DNA from: Clostridium liquoris
GTDB taxonomy: Bacteria; Bacillota; Clostridia; Clostridiales; Clostridiaceae
Direction of reading: 5' to 3'
DNA length: 64,000 bases
NCBI RefSeq assembly: GCF_002995785.1
Contig: NZ_PVXO01000047.1
Location: 1-64,000, forward strand
Shown piece by piece: positions 29,795 through 39,746 of the stretch. Under the pieces are notes generated by a model, which saw only the letters and a list, made by a program, of their open reading frames with translations, was not told the DNA's origin and made no database searches. Made by a program: the position numbers and the translations under genes. Numbering within the stretch: the first letter of the stretch is position 1; every line of letters begins with the position of its first letter.

Positions 29795-30068
29795 GTTGAC
29801 AGTTGACAGAGGACAATTGACAGTTATGGATGTTTTTCTGACCTTAGTACTACAGAAAAACTTAAATTATAGATAATAAAGAATAAATAGTAAATGTGGA
29901 TAATTTTTCTCCATTAGCATTATGAAAAATTTAAGATTAAATTTCAGCTTACCCTTAGGGTAAGGTTCCCTTTTTTATTCTTTATTATTTTTTATTTATT
30001 ATTTTAAAAAACTCTTTTCAATTCTTCAATAAATAAAAACTGTCCACTGTCAATTGTCAATTGTCAAC
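29795..30068. repeat. dispersed intergenic repeat, copy C
   Basis: Left arm GTTGACAGTTGACAGAGGAC at 29795 onward and right arm AACTGTCCACTGTCAATTGT at 30038 onward are inverted repeats enclosing about 200 bases. A second interior unit GGATAATTTTTCTCCATTAG appears near 29899, so this copy looks compound or partly duplicated. It fills the gap between hemB and cobA-hemD; no other gene is visible. Confidence 0.8.
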
Positions 30069-30077
30069 TATTCTTTA

Positions 30078-31538
30078 TTATTTATTATTTAATAATTTGT
30101 GTATCATACCGTCTGTAGTGTATTCATCACAAACCAAATGTTCAATTCCGTTTTTTTCCAGTTCTTCTGCTGTTATTGGTCCTATAGCTAGGCACCGCTT
30201 TTTCTTTAAATTTTCTAGTCCAACCATTTCTATCATATTTCTAACTATGCTTGGGCTAGTAAACAATACTATATCCACATCATTAAAGACCTCTGGATTT
30301 GGTAAATCCCCCTTAACTATTTCGTAAGTAGTTACCTCATCTACTGAACAGCCTATGCCATTTAATGCTTCAGCTAAATATTCTCTAGCCTGTTTTGAAC
30401 GTGGAAGTAGTATTTTATCTCCTTTTTTCAAGTGAGATTTCATTTGTGCAAATAAATCTTCTGCTACAAATTCTTTAGCTATAATTTCAGCTTTAATTCC
30501 TCTTTGTAAAAGTGCTTTTGCTGTAGCAGGTCCAATAGCTGCAAATTTGGCTTTTATATTTCTTATGTCATATTCTTTTTGGACTAGATAATCAAAGAAT
30601 ACATTTACTCCATTTACACTAGTTAAAACTATGTAGCCATAGTCCTTTAATTTATCCATATAGCCTTCTAAATTGTTCTTAGTTTCTTTAACCTTTATAG
30701 CATTTATTTCAGTAACCTGTGCTCCTAAATCACTTAATTTTTCTCTTAATTCTTTCGCTTGTTCCTTTGAACGAGTAACACATATGTTTTTGCCAAACAA
30801 AGGTTTTCTCTCAAACCAGTTAAATTTATCATTAAATTGAACCACTTCTCCTACTAATATAATGCATGGAGAGCTTATTTTAGCAGCTTCTGCCTTTTCC
30901 TTTATGTCATTAAGTGTCCCTATAGCCTTTTTCTGTTTTGATGTAGTTCCCCTCATAATAATGGCACAGGGAGTATTTTCACTCATACCATTTTCCATAA
31001 GTCTGTTTCTGATTATGTCTAAATTTTTAAAACCCATTAAAAATATTAATGTACCACCAACACCAGCTACAGCTTTCCAATCTATATTAAGCTTATCTGC
31101 AGTCATACCTGTAAACACGTGGAATCCTTGAGCTATAGCTCTATGAGTTACAGGAATTCCTGCATAGTTTGGAACGGATATAGCTGAAGTTATTCCAGGT
31201 ATTACCTCAAACTCTATATTCTCCTCTATAAGTCTTAATATTTCTTCCCCTCCACGACCAAATACAAAAGGATCTCCGCCTTTTATTCTTCCAACTACAT
31301 GGCCTTTTTTGACAAGCTGAACCAACATTTCATTTATTTCTTCTTGAGTTTTATAATGACATCCTGGTTCTTTTCCACAATAGTATATTTCGCAATCTTC
31401 ATTTAAATATTTTAGTATTCCAGGTCCTGCTAATCTATCATACATAACAGCTGTACATTTTTTTAACATTCTTATAGCCTTTAATGTTATAAGTTCTTCA
31501 TCTCCTGGTCCTGCCCCTATAAGATATACTTTTCCCAT
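30078..31538 (-). CDS. cobA-hemD: fused uroporphyrinogen-III C-methyltransferase / uroporphyrinogen-III synthase
   Basis: This is a 486-residue fusion. Residues 1 to about 245 are SUMT (SAM:uroporphyrinogen III methyltransferase), with IGAGPGDEELIT at the N-terminus, GGDPFVFGRGGEE and YAGIPVTHR. Residues from about 250 are HemD, with TSVNGVNVFFDYL, AAIGPATAKAL and a final AIGPITAEEL. One protein thus closes hydroxymethylbilane to uroporphyrinogen III and methylates it to precorrin-2, channelling flux to corrinoids and siroheme. AGGAGGG precedes the ATG, and the gene follows hemC by 9 bases. Confidence 0.93.
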   Translation of the reverse strand: MGKVYLIGAGPGDEELITLKAIRMLKKCTAVMYDRLAGPGILKYLNEDCEIYYCGKEPGCHYKTQEEINEMLVQLVKKGHVVGRIKGGDPFVFGRGGEEILRLIEENIEFEVIPGITSAISVPNYAGIPVTHRAIAQGFHVFTGMTADKLNIDWKAVAGVGGTLIFLMGFKNLDIIRNRLMENGMSENTPCAIIMRGTTSKQKKAIGTLNDIKEKAEAAKISSPCIILVGEVVQFNDKFNWFERKPLFGKNICVTRSKEQAKELREKLSDLGAQVTEINAIKVKETKNNLEGYMDKLKDYGYIVLTSVNGVNVFFDYLVQKEYDIRNIKAKFAAIGPATAKALLQRGIKAEIIAKEFVAEDLFAQMKSHLKKGDKILLPRSKQAREYLAEALNGIGCSVDEVTTYEIVKGDLPNPEVFNDVDIVLFTSPSIVRNMIEMVGLENLKKKRCLAIGPITAEELEKNGIEHLVCDEYTTDGMIHKLLNNK

Positions 31539-31547
31539 GATACCCTC

Positions 31548-32420
31548 CTAAGCATTTATAATTTTCTTAGCTAAATTTTCTCCTAATTCTTTAAAGGCTT
31601 CTACATTTCCTTCTATATCTTTTTTTACTATTTTCCCACCTATTTCATATACCCCAACTATATACATTAAATCCTTTTCTAAAATTGCATAGGCTCCTAT
31701 AGTGGAATGGCAATCACCTTTAAGCTCTCTCATAAAGCTTCTTTCAGCTTCTACACATACTCTTGTTTCCCTATGTTCTATATTCTTTATAACATCTAAA
31801 ACTTCGCTGCCCTTTTTTATTTCTAATCCTAGGGCTCCTTGTCCAATAGCTGGAACCATTTCTGAAACTTCGAAATAATTTGTAATCAAATTTTCCATAT
31901 TAAGTCTTTTAAGCCCTGCAGCAGCTAGTACTGTTCCCTGAAGATTAAGTTCTTGAATCTTTCTAATCCTTGTTTGAACATTACCTCTTATTGGAACTAT
32001 TTCCACATCTGGTCTTAAAAGAATAAGCTGGGCAGCTCTTCTTCTACTGCTTGTGCCAATCCTTGCTCCTTTAGGTAATTCCATAAATGGAGTTTTATCT
32101 CTTGATACAAATACATCTCTTGCATCTTCTCTTTCTGGTATAGCAGCTATTTCAAACATTTCAGGCACATCATAAGGCACATCCTTCATGCTATGTACTG
32201 CTATATTAGCTTTATTTTCTAATAGAGCCATTTCTATTTCTTTTACAAAAAGACCCTTCCCGCCTATTTTATCTAAAGTTTTATCTAGTATTTTATCCCC
32301 CAATGTTTCCATTAAAAGCTTTTCACATTCCACATCATATTTTTCCTTTATCATGTTAATAACTAAGTCTGTCTGGGTTTGAGCAAGATTGCTCTTCCTA
32401 GTGGCAACTATTAATTTCAA
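31548..32420 (-). CDS. hemC: hydroxymethylbilane synthase (porphobilinogen deaminase)
   Basis: The 290-residue enzyme polymerises four porphobilinogens on a dipyrromethane cofactor carried by Cys237 in LKGDCHST. The N-terminal [15 protein letters not shown] is typical. The TTG at 32420 is taken as start: GGAGG lies eight bases upstream and the resulting N-terminus matches the family. Nearby GTG (32429) and ATG (32426) overlap the ribosome site. It overlaps the preceding gene by 23 bases. Confidence 0.93.
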   Translation of the reverse strand: MKLIVATRKSNLAQTQTDLVINMIKEKYDVECEKLLMETLGDKILDKTLDKIGGKGLFVKEIEMALLENKANIAVHSMKDVPYDVPEMFEIAAIPEREDARDVFVSRDKTPFMELPKGARIGTSSRRRAAQLILLRPDVEIVPIRGNVQTRIRKIQELNLQGTVLAAAGLKRLNMENLITNYFEVSEMVPAIGQGALGLEIKKGSEVLDVIKNIEHRETRVCVEAERSFMRELKGDCHSTIGAYAILEKDLMYIVGVYEIGGKIVKKDIEGNVEAFKELGENLAKKIINA

Positions 32421-33072
32421 AAACATCACCTCCGTAATAAAACATTTTTAAGATATTTTCATGTTGATTCTTTTTATAAAAGAAGTAAAAATCATCTGAG
32501 GCTACAAATTTCATTATTTCATCCTTATTATAAAAATCTTTAACTCTATTTCTTAAGGAGCAATTATATTCCACAAAGGAATTATACTCATATAAAACTT
32601 TGTTAACTTTACCTGCTAAATATCTTGAAGTTTTAGGACTTCCTCCCTTTGTATTTATTCCAAAGGAAATGGCTCCTGTGTTTCTTTGACAAGGCACCAC
32701 AAATAAACCCTTCTTAAAATTAGTACAATCCAAATATAGCTTAAACAGTTCATTACAGTGGGTTTTTACAAGAGAATTTACTTTCTCATCATTTACTGCA
32801 ATGATAATAAGATGATTGTTTAAAATATATTCCTTTTTGTACTTTTCCTTTATGAGCTTAACATTATGTAAATTGCAAATACCTTTAAATTCCTCACAGA
32901 ATTCTTTAGAAAGCACTGTTACATTGCATCCATTTTTACTAAAGGTTTTAGCCTTTATAAAACCTGCTCTTCCTCCACCTATTATTAGCACATTTATTTT
33001 ATCAGATATAAGAGAAAGAAATGTGTTCTCTATTCCGTTATATAAAATATCCTTTGTATTATATTCAGGCAT
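32398..33072 (-). CDS. precorrin-2 dehydrogenase / siroheme-synthase N-domain protein
   Basis: This 224-residue protein has an N-terminal Rossmann fold ([17 protein letters not shown], about 29-45) and a small C-terminal domain. It resembles the NAD-dependent precorrin-2 dehydrogenase part of CysG, Met8 and SirC. It would oxidise precorrin-2 from CobA-HemD to sirohydrochlorin, the substrate of CbiK. The middle [21 protein letters not shown] motif fits that family. It overlaps the end of hemA by 43 bases and the start of hemC by 23, so all three are tightly coupled. Confidence 0.8.
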   Translation of the reverse strand: MPEYNTKDILYNGIENTFLSLISDKINVLIIGGGRAGFIKAKTFSKNGCNVTVLSKEFCEEFKGICNLHNVKLIKEKYKKEYILNNHLIIIAVNDEKVNSLVKTHCNELFKLYLDCTNFKKGLFVVPCQRNTGAISFGINTKGGSPKTSRYLAGKVNKVLYEYNSFVEYNCSLRNRVKDFYNKDEIMKFVASDDFYFFYKKNQHENILKMFYYGGDVFEINSCH

Positions 33073-34226
33073 TCATCTAACCTGCCTTTCAATTGTTCTT
33101 CCTTTAGCACCTCTATAGCTCTATTAATATAAGCATTAGAAGTACTTTTTAAAAGAGTTTCGGCTAATTCATCATTATCTTTTGTATATTTTTTATTTTT
33201 AAATGTCTTATATCTTTTCATATAAACCTGTTCACCATATTTTTGTAACTTCCTTATTTCTGGTGATATTTCTTTTAGCTTTTGCCAATCTAAAAATTCT
33301 TTTGTATATTTCTCTAATATATATTTATTGCTATTCATTATTTCTTCTCTTTTTTGGCAGTTTTCATCGTTAATACAGCTAATTCTATCTATATCATAAA
33401 GTTCTACATTTTCCATTAATCCTGTACTCTCTTCCACATCTCTTGGTACAGCTAAATCATATATAATGAAAGGCTTTTGTAGAAGTTCCTCAGCATGTAC
33501 AACTATATGGGGAGCAGAGGTACAGCTTATTATACAATCCACATACTTATAAAAATTTTGTCTTTCATTAAAATGTATAACTTTTACTCTTTTATCTTTT
33601 ATGTTTACAACAGAAGTATTTCTTACAGCAATATATAATCTATCAAAGCTTCCTGAAAGTATATACTTACAGGCTAAACTCCCTATTTCTCCATATCCTA
33701 AAACCATAAAACTTCTTGCGCCTTTTTTTCTTCCTTCATTTACTGCTATGGAAGCAGAGGATACAGGTATAGTATACAGCTTTGATTGAAATCTAAATTC
33801 TTTTCCACAGGTTATAGCCATTTGAAAGAGCTTTTGCAAATCCTTTTTTATACTTTTAGTATTAAGAGCTATTTCATAAGCATCTTTTATCTGTCCTAAT
33901 ATCTGATCCTCCCCTAGTATAAGAGAATCAAACCCACATATCACCTTCATAAGGTGATTTACCATATGTTCATCTTCATGATAAAAAGTATATCTTATAT
34001 AATTTTTGTCCCACTTCAGCTTATCAAATATTTCAAGTACTATTTCTTCATAATCTTTGCAGGTATTAAAATATATCTCTGTTCTATTGCAGGTACTTAA
34101 TATTAATACCTCATCACATACTTCCTTGAGACTTTCCAAGCAATTATCATAGTGTTTTTGTATTATAGAAAGTTTTTCTCTTATTTCTAATTTGACGTCA
34201 CTTCTTACGCCTAAAACTCCTATCAT
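33030..34226 (-). CDS. hemA: glutamyl-tRNA reductase
   Basis: The 398-residue NADPH enzyme reduces glutamyl-tRNA to glutamate-1-semialdehyde, the first committed tetrapyrrole step in the C5 pathway. The catalytic Cys46 lies in [23 protein letters not shown] and the Rossmann segment [14 protein letters not shown] follow, and a C-terminal dimerisation helix bundle completes the usual order. GGAGATGATAG precedes the ATG. It sits downstream of cobD, so tetrapyrrole entry is placed in the B12 riboswitch-led run. Confidence 0.93.
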   Translation of the reverse strand: MIGVLGVRSDVKLEIREKLSIIQKHYDNCLESLKEVCDEVLILSTCNRTEIYFNTCKDYEEIVLEIFDKLKWDKNYIRYTFYHEDEHMVNHLMKVICGFDSLILGEDQILGQIKDAYEIALNTKSIKKDLQKLFQMAITCGKEFRFQSKLYTIPVSSASIAVNEGRKKGARSFMVLGYGEIGSLACKYILSGSFDRLYIAVRNTSVVNIKDKRVKVIHFNERQNFYKYVDCIISCTSAPHIVVHAEELLQKPFIIYDLAVPRDVEESTGLMENVELYDIDRISCINDENCQKREEIMNSNKYILEKYTKEFLDWQKLKEISPEIRKLQKYGEQVYMKRYKTFKNKKYTKDNDELAETLLKSTSNAYINRAIEVLKEEQLKGRLDECLNIIQRIFYITE

Positions 34227-34267
34227 TAAACTATCATCTCCATAAATTGAAAGTTAGTTGAAATAAT

Positions 34268-35392
34268 TCAGCTAATAGCTAGTTTTTTCAATGTTCTAAT
34301 TAACAATTCATTTCTTTTTCTATCCTTAATTGCAAATCTTACAAAGCTTTTGTTAATACCTATATAATTATCACATTTTCTTATGACTATACCTTCCTTT
34401 AGACATAGATCATATAATTTATTACAGTCTATTCCTCTAAGTTTACATAGTACAAAATTGCTATAAGTTTGGTAAACTTTTTCTATATATGATATATTGC
34501 TTAATTCTTTAGGTAAATAATTTCTTTCTTCATTAATCCATTTAATAGATTTACATATATATTCTTTATCCTTTAAAACATATTTGGCCGCTAGCTCAGC
34601 AAAGCAATTTATATTCCATGGATTTTGTTTTTTTCTTATTCTATTTAATATTTCTTCATTTTTGCTTATTCCAAAGCCAAGTCTTACAGCTGGCATGGCA
34701 TAAAATTTTGTTAAGGCTCTTATTATAAAAATACATTTAAAATCTTTTAATTCTTCTACAAAACTATTTTCTATATTCCCTGTAAATTCTATAAAAGCTT
34801 CATCTATAATTATTGTTTTTCCTTTTTCTTCACAATATCTTAATATAGGAAGAAATTTATCTTTATCAATTATCCCTCCATTAGGGTTATTGGGATTTCC
34901 TATTATTAAGGCATCCACATTATCAATATTACCCTTTATTGCTTTATAATCATATTCCATATTCTCATTCATAGGTAAATGAGTAATATTAAGTCCCCAC
35001 TTTTCAGCATCTTCCTGGTATTCACCAAAGGATGGAGTCATAATTAAGATACTATTAAAACAAGAAATAACCAAATCTATAATTTCTGCCGCTCCATTTC
35101 CTAAAACTAAGTCATTTTCTTCTATTATGTTTTTATTTTCTTTATTAACTCCTGATTTATTTTCATTCATGTTAAAACAAAATAATTGGCTGCTATTATT
35201 TATGTATTCAATTAAAAATCCCTTTAGCTGTCTATACTTTGCATCAGGATATCTATTTAATGCTTGAATCCCTTCTCCTATGTGTTTTACAAAACTTTCT
35301 GGAACCCCTAAAGGATTAATATTTGAGCTAAAGTCTATTAGCTCTCTTCCTTTTAATATACCATCAGTATATACATCTCCACCATGCTGCAA
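34268..35392 (-). CDS. cobD: threonine-phosphate decarboxylase (CobD)
   Basis: This 374-residue PLP enzyme of the aminotransferase fold I group makes (R)-1-amino-2-propanol phosphate for the nucleotide loop of B12. It opens with HGGDVY and IDFSSNINPLG, the CobD hallmark. Lys in RALTKFYAMPAVRLG is the PLP lysine, and GNPNNPNGG binds the cofactor phosphate. An Asn/Lys-rich insertion of about 20 residues near 70-90 is unlike the compact Salmonella protein. It lies between cbiB and hemA. Confidence 0.88.
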   Translation of the reverse strand: MQHGGDVYTDGILKGRELIDFSSNINPLGVPESFVKHIGEGIQALNRYPDAKYRQLKGFLIEYINNSSQLFCFNMNENKSGVNKENKNIIEENDLVLGNGAAEIIDLVISCFNSILIMTPSFGEYQEDAEKWGLNITHLPMNENMEYDYKAIKGNIDNVDALIIGNPNNPNGGIIDKDKFLPILRYCEEKGKTIIIDEAFIEFTGNIENSFVEELKDFKCIFIIRALTKFYAMPAVRLGFGISKNEEILNRIRKKQNPWNINCFAELAAKYVLKDKEYICKSIKWINEERNYLPKELSNISYIEKVYQTYSNFVLCKLRGIDCNKLYDLCLKEGIVIRKCDNYIGINKSFVRFAIKDRKRNELLIRTLKKLAIS

Positions 35393-35411
35393 TATTTACA
35401 CCTCTTTTATC

Positions 35412-36392
35412 TTAATGATTAATGAGAATTATGGTAATTATACCATACACCAGAACCAGTAAAGTTTCTGATGCATACATGAGCTTTATGCTATGAAATA
35501 TATGGACAAAGTTCAACTCTTTATTTTTATCTCCAATGGTAGGTTTATAAACCACTTGTCCAAAGTATACATTTGTTCCTCCAATTTGCACTCCCATGGC
35601 TCCTGCTGTTGCAGCTTCAGGGTAAGCGCAGTTAGGACTTTTATGATTTTTTCTATCTCTTATCATTATTCTAAAACTTTGTAAGATATTTCCCTTAACC
35701 ACTGGTGCTGTAAGACACATAAGTATACCTGAAATTCTTGCTGGTATATAATTAAATACATCATCTGTCTTTGCAGGAAAGAATCCTATATATAAGTACT
35801 TTTCATTCATATATCCAAGCATAGAATCCATAGTGTTAATTCCCTTATACATCATAGCTAAAGGTGCCCCTCCAATTATTCCATAAAAAAGTGGAGCTAT
35901 TACTCCATCAGAAGCATTTTCTGCTACAGTTTCTACATCCGCTCTTACTATTTCTCCTTCTGTAAGTTTTTTTGTATCCCTTCCTACTATGTAAGAAAGC
36001 TTTATTCTCGCATCTTCTATATTCTTATTTTTTAATGCATAATATACTTTTATGGCTTCATTTTTTAAGCATTTAGCTGATAAAGTTGTCCATAAAATAA
36101 TTATATTTAAAATATTATAAACCCAAAAGTTATTTTTAGCTAAATATAGCATTGAAAAAGGAATTATAAAAGAAATACTTGCTACAATTATTACTATAAG
36201 TCCTCCAAAAGCTTTTAATCCCTTATTATTTTTACAAATCTTTCTTCCCTTCTTATCTAAAAAGCCTATAAGCTTCCCTATATATATTACTGGGTGGGGA
36301 AACCAATAAGGGTCTCCCATTATCCAGTCTATAATTACCGCTAACAATATATCTATAAAATTCATTACTATAGATGGAAAAATATTAATCAC
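35412..36392 (-). CDS. cbiB: adenosylcobinamide-phosphate synthase (CbiB)
   Basis: The 326-residue polytopic membrane protein joins aminopropanol phosphate to adenosylcobyric acid. Family segments include DWIMGDPYWFPHPVIYIG near the N-terminus and VAENASDGVIAPLFYG with the GGAPLAMMYKGINTMDSMLGY motif. The start is uncertain. A GTG at 36392, two bases after the cbiP stop, opens the frame, but the GAGGTG in that position looks like a ribosome site for a slightly later, non-standard codon. The next ATG (36365) has no ribosome site. Confidence 0.9.
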   Translation of the reverse strand: MINIFPSIVMNFIDILLAVIIDWIMGDPYWFPHPVIYIGKLIGFLDKKGRKICKNNKGLKAFGGLIVIIVASISFIIPFSMLYLAKNNFWVYNILNIIILWTTLSAKCLKNEAIKVYYALKNKNIEDARIKLSYIVGRDTKKLTEGEIVRADVETVAENASDGVIAPLFYGIIGGAPLAMMYKGINTMDSMLGYMNEKYLYIGFFPAKTDDVFNYIPARISGILMCLTAPVVKGNILQSFRIMIRDRKNHKSPNCAYPEAATAGAMGVQIGGTNVYFGQVVYKPTIGDKNKELNFVHIFHSIKLMYASETLLVLVYGIITIILINH

Positions 36393-36394
36393 CT

Positions 36395-37867
36395 CTATCT
36401 TTTAATTCCCATAACTTTATAAATGTAATCTATGTCCATGTTTTGTCTTACTAAATCAGCAAGTAAATCTAAGTCCTTTTCCCTTAAATTTTCATAAATC
36501 TTTGATTTTTTTAATTTTAATCCCTTTTCTTTCCTTAATCTATTAATTATATTCTCCCTAAATTCTACTCCATCAAATGCTCCATGAATATAGGTTCCCA
36601 TTACATTTCCTTTTTCATTTATTGCTCCATCTTTTCTTTCAACATTCTTCCCATTTTCATCATATATAGTAAAAAGTGGTGCAGCCTTTTCTCCATAGGA
36701 GCATATACCCATATGTATTTCATATCCATATACTTCAGCATCTTTAGAATTAGCCTTCACCCTTGTAGTAACCTTTTCCTTTTCAAATACTGTTTCCACA
36801 TCTAAAAGTCCCATACCTACTGTTTCCTTATTGTCTGTCTCTACTCCATAAGGATCTTTTAGGGTTTTTCCAAGCATCTGATACCCCCCACAAATTCCTA
36901 TTACTAATTTTTCTTTAGCATATTCTTTTATTAAATCTTCTAAACCTGATTCTCTTAAAGCTAATAAGTCATCTATAGTATTTTTAGTTCCTGGCAGAAT
37001 CAACAAATCTGGATTTCCAAAATTGTCCTTTGAAGTTATATATCTTATAGACACATCCTCTTCAACCTTTAAAGCATCAAAATCTGTAAAATTAGATATA
37101 TGAGAAAGTTTTACTACTGCAATATCTATTGGAGCCTTTGCTCTTTTATTAAATTCTACTGCTCCATCTTCATCCTCTAAATCCAATGTGAAATGCGGTA
37201 CAACACCTATTGTAGGTACTTTAATAATATCTTCTAACATCTTTAAACCAGGTTTTAATATTTCTACATCTCCTCTGAACTTATTTATAATAGTTCCTTT
37301 TACTCTTTTTCTTTCTTCTTCATTAAATAAAAGCATTGTACCTGCAAGAGAAGCAAAAACCCCTCCCTTATCTATGTCTCCAGCTAAAAGTACTGGAGCA
37401 TCCACCATTTCAGCTAGTCCCATGTTCACTATATCTCTATCTCTTAAATTTATTTCTGCTGGACTTCCTGCTCCTTCAATAACTATTATGTCAAACTGCT
37501 TTTCAATTTCTTCAAATTGACTTTTCAATTTATCTGCAAAATCTAATTTCATATTATGATAGTCCATAGCTGTGCTATTTTCAAAAACTTTTCCATTGAA
37601 AATTATCTGACATTTTTTATCATTGGTAGGTTTTAATAGTATAGGGTTCATGTAAGCTTCTGGTTCTAATCCACAAGCATAGGCTTGAAGCACCTGAGCT
37701 CTTCCCATTTCCTTACCGTCATGAGTTATGTATGAATTTAAAGACATGTTTTGAGATTTATACGGACAAACAGTATAGCCATCCTGTTTAAATATTCTGC
37801 ACAATGCTGTTACCAATATACTTTTCCCTACAGAAGAGCCTGTTCCTTGTATCATTATCTTTGTCAA
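36395..37867 (-). CDS. cbiP: cobyric acid synthase (CbiP/CobQ)
   Basis: This glutamine-dependent amidase of about 490 residues adds four amides (b, d, e, g) to adenosylcobyrinate a,c-diamide. The N-terminal domain starts [13 protein letters not shown] and continues [14 protein letters not shown]. The C-terminal triad-type glutaminase domain has [12 protein letters not shown]. The start is set at TTG 37867 with GGGGTG six bases upstream; an earlier ATG in frame lacks a ribosome site. It is the first gene behind the second cobalamin riboswitch. Confidence 0.92.
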   Translation of the reverse strand: MTKIMIQGTGSSVGKSILVTALCRIFKQDGYTVCPYKSQNMSLNSYITHDGKEMGRAQVLQAYACGLEPEAYMNPILLKPTNDKKCQIIFNGKVFENSTAMDYHNMKLDFADKLKSQFEEIEKQFDIIVIEGAGSPAEINLRDRDIVNMGLAEMVDAPVLLAGDIDKGGVFASLAGTMLLFNEEERKRVKGTIINKFRGDVEILKPGLKMLEDIIKVPTIGVVPHFTLDLEDEDGAVEFNKRAKAPIDIAVVKLSHISNFTDFDALKVEEDVSIRYITSKDNFGNPDLLILPGTKNTIDDLLALRESGLEDLIKEYAKEKLVIGICGGYQMLGKTLKDPYGVETDNKETVGMGLLDVETVFEKEKVTTRVKANSKDAEVYGYEIHMGICSYGEKAAPLFTIYDENGKNVERKDGAINEKGNVMGTYIHGAFDGVEFRENIINRLRKEKGLKLKKSKIYENLREKDLDLLADLVRQNMDIDYIYKVMGIKR

Positions 37868-37946
37868 ATTAAACACCCCGCTTATATGATTAACATTTAA
37901 CAATTACAACTATGTATTAACTATATTAAAGTATAAAAAAATATGA

Positions 37947-38042
37947 CTGTGTTCTTCTTTTCATAAAAGATATTTATTTTCAACTAGGAGGTTTAAAATA
38001 AATTAGAATAAAATGGGCAGAATTTTTATTCTAAGAACACAG
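37947..38042 (-). other. nested hairpins in the cbiP leader
   Basis: CTGTGTTCTT at 37947-37956 and AAGAACACAG at 38033-38042 form a perfect 10-base long-range pair. Inside, AGAATAAAA (38005-38013) pairs with TTTTATTCT (38024-38032). They lie between the riboswitch terminators and the cbiP start, so the leader has structure beyond the known aptamer. The function is not known. Confidence 0.5.
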
Positions 38043-38050
38043 CATATATA

Positions 38051-38080
38051 AAAAAATAGCAGGCTTTTAAGCCTGCTAAA
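38051..38080 (-). terminator. second terminator in the cbiP leader
   Basis: On the minus strand TAGCAGGCTTAAAAGCCTGCTA is followed directly by ATTTTTTT-like U-run. It is a strong intrinsic terminator, downstream of a first one. Confidence 0.85.
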
Positions 38081-38092
38081 TCTAGACACGAT

Positions 38093-38113
38093 AAAAAAAC
38101 CGGCCAAAGCCGG
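38093..38113 (-). terminator. riboswitch expression-platform terminator (cbiP)
   Basis: The minus strand reads CCGGCTTTGGCCGG followed by seven T. It lies about 45 bases after the B12 box and is the likely ligand-dependent terminator. Confidence 0.85.
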
Positions 38114-38154
38114 AGTCTTGCATATCAAGATTCTTTCCCGCCGAAAGCTTATTC

Positions 38155-38315
38155 TTTAAACATTCAGGCAGGTCTCCTGGCTCATGAATCATTCTTGCCT
38201 TTTCCTTCCTCCTTTTAAGGAGTGGATATAAAAGGTTCGTCATCAATTACAGTAGCGGGGGCTGCTACGGAATTTAACCGCATTCCCTTTTCACCTAAAT
38301 TATAGGCACCTGAAA
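38155..38315 (-). ncRNA. cobalamin riboswitch upstream of cbiP
   Basis: On the minus strand the aptamer has the B12 box AGCCAGGAGACCTGCC (about 38166-38182), preceded by the core motif GTAGCAGCCCCCGCTACTGT at about 38250-38270. It heads the cbiP-cbiB-cobD-hemA-...-cbiA run. Adenosylcobalamin should shut down its own synthesis and precursor supply. The ends are approximate. Confidence 0.93.
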
Positions 38316-38349
38316 GTTAAATATTCAATATCAATCATTTTTCGATTTA

Positions 38350-38378
38350 AGTTTACTACACATTCTATAATTTGTCAA
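38350..38378 (-). promoter_or_regulatory. promoter of the cbiP riboswitch operon
   Basis: TTGACA (38373-38378) and TAAACT (38350-38355) on the minus strand have a 17-base spacer, the same hexamers and spacing as the btuF promoter at 142-170. Confidence 0.75.
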
Positions 38379-38395
38379 TAGGTAATAAGCTTCAG

Positions 38396-39154
38396 CTATT
38401 TATTTAAAAGAGCAGTAAACAGAATAAGTATAGTCATCTCTACAAATTCATTATTTGCACCTAGACAATCTCCAGTAATACCTCCAATTTTACTATTGCA
38501 AAGCTTCAATAGTAATAAAGTTACTGCAAAACCTAGTGGAATGGCTATTATAGAATTATATAAACCAATTAACCATGTACATAATCCAATGGTTATCATT
38601 AAACTTATTATAAAATGCCCTAAGGAAGTGTTTTCTACAAAAAGATTCCCAGTACCTGTTTTTTTAGCATTCTTTCCTATTAAAGCTAATAATATTGTGC
38701 TGCATCTGCTTATTACAGGCGCTGCAATTATAACTAAAGACATATTTTTTGATATTATAAATGATATTGCTGCATACTTTATTAATATATTAAAAATTAG
38801 TGATACTGCCGCATAAGTTCCTATTCTACTGTCCTTCATTACCTCTATTATCTTAGCTTTATCTCCTTTAAATGAAAAAAATCCATCAAATATATCTCCA
38901 AAGCCATCTTGGTGAAGGCACCCTATTAAAAGTATCCCCACTACTAAAACAAATATGGTAGTTATATTAACAGGAAAAACCTTTATACAAACATAATATG
39001 TAAGCCATTGAATTCCTCCAACTATAAAACCTATTAGAGGAAACATAGCAGTTCCATCCCTAAAATTTTTTCTATCACAGGGAAGATTCTTTTTCATTGG
39101 CAATCTTGTTAAAAATTGAATCATAAGTAAAAAATCATAAAAATACTCTTTCAT
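38396..39154 (-). CDS. cobS: adenosylcobinamide-GDP ribazoletransferase (cobalamin synthase)
   Basis: The 252-residue membrane protein joins activated cobinamide-GDP to alpha-ribazole phosphate. It begins with FLLMIQFLTRLP and has the acidic motif LHQDGFGDIFDGF, which holds the metal-binding Asp residues, and DSRIGTYAAVSLI. Several hydrophobic helices follow. It ends just before the second riboswitch region and is last of cobC-cobU-cobS. AGGAGTGA lies upstream of the ATG. Confidence 0.93.
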   Translation of the reverse strand: MKEYFYDFLLMIQFLTRLPMKKNLPCDRKNFRDGTAMFPLIGFIVGGIQWLTYYVCIKVFPVNITTIFVLVVGILLIGCLHQDGFGDIFDGFFSFKGDKAKIIEVMKDSRIGTYAAVSLIFNILIKYAAISFIISKNMSLVIIAAPVISRCSTILLALIGKNAKKTGTGNLFVENTSLGHFIISLMITIGLCTWLIGLYNSIIAIPLGFAVTLLLLKLCNSKIGGITGDCLGANNEFVEMTILILFTALLNK

Positions 39155-39166
39155 CTTCTGTCACTC

Positions 39167-39721
39167 CTACTTAATTTTTAATGGTTGTCCGCAACATACC
39201 AGATATATTTCATCAGAAAGACTTCCTATATATTGATTTACAAAACCTGCTATATCTCTAAAGATTCTTCCAAGTCTATAGGAAGGTACTAGACCTAAGC
39301 CAACTTCATTGGTTACCATTACTATAGTTTTATCTAATTCTCTTCCCTTTAAAATGAACTTCCTAACTTCTTCTTTTATTTTAACAGTTATTTTATCCAC
39401 TTCATCCATAGAAATGGTATCAAAATCTCTTTCTTCACTAAACATTATATTTGTAGTCATAATAGTAATACAATCTAAAAGTACATATTTACTTTTGCTA
39501 TTTTCTAAGGCTTTATCTAAATTCATATATCCTTCATAGGTTTCCCATTTAGGATTTCTTTTCTCTCTATGTTTCTTTACCCTATCTTCCATCTCCTCAT
39601 CTGTTATTATGGAAGTAGCAATATATAGCACATTATCCTTGTCCTTTAGAAGCTTTTCTGCAAAAGAGCTTTTCCCACTTCTGGCTCCACCTGTAACAAG
39701 TATTATCTTTCCTGAACTCAT
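39167..39721 (-). CDS. cobU: adenosylcobinamide kinase / guanylyltransferase (CobU)
   Basis: The 184-residue bifunctional enzyme phosphorylates adenosylcobinamide and adds GMP. The P-loop GGARSGKSSFAE is near residue 11, EMEDRVKKHREKR is the family's central helix and TNEVGLGLVPSYRLGRIFRDIAG the C-terminal signature. GGAGG precedes the ATG. It lies 12 bases upstream of cobS. Confidence 0.95.
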   Translation of the reverse strand: MSSGKIILVTGGARSGKSSFAEKLLKDKDNVLYIATSIITDEEMEDRVKKHREKRNPKWETYEGYMNLDKALENSKSKYVLLDCITIMTTNIMFSEERDFDTISMDEVDKITVKIKEEVRKFILKGRELDKTIVMVTNEVGLGLVPSYRLGRIFRDIAGFVNQYIGSLSDEIYLVCCGQPLKIK

Positions 39722-39746
39722 TTTTAACCTCCAAACCTACTTAATA

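Noticed and set aside
37981-38050. Plus-strand small gene behind AGGAGG at 37985
   Set aside because: The next ATG is too far from the ribosome-site-like sequence and gives only 12 codons; the area is the cbiP leader.
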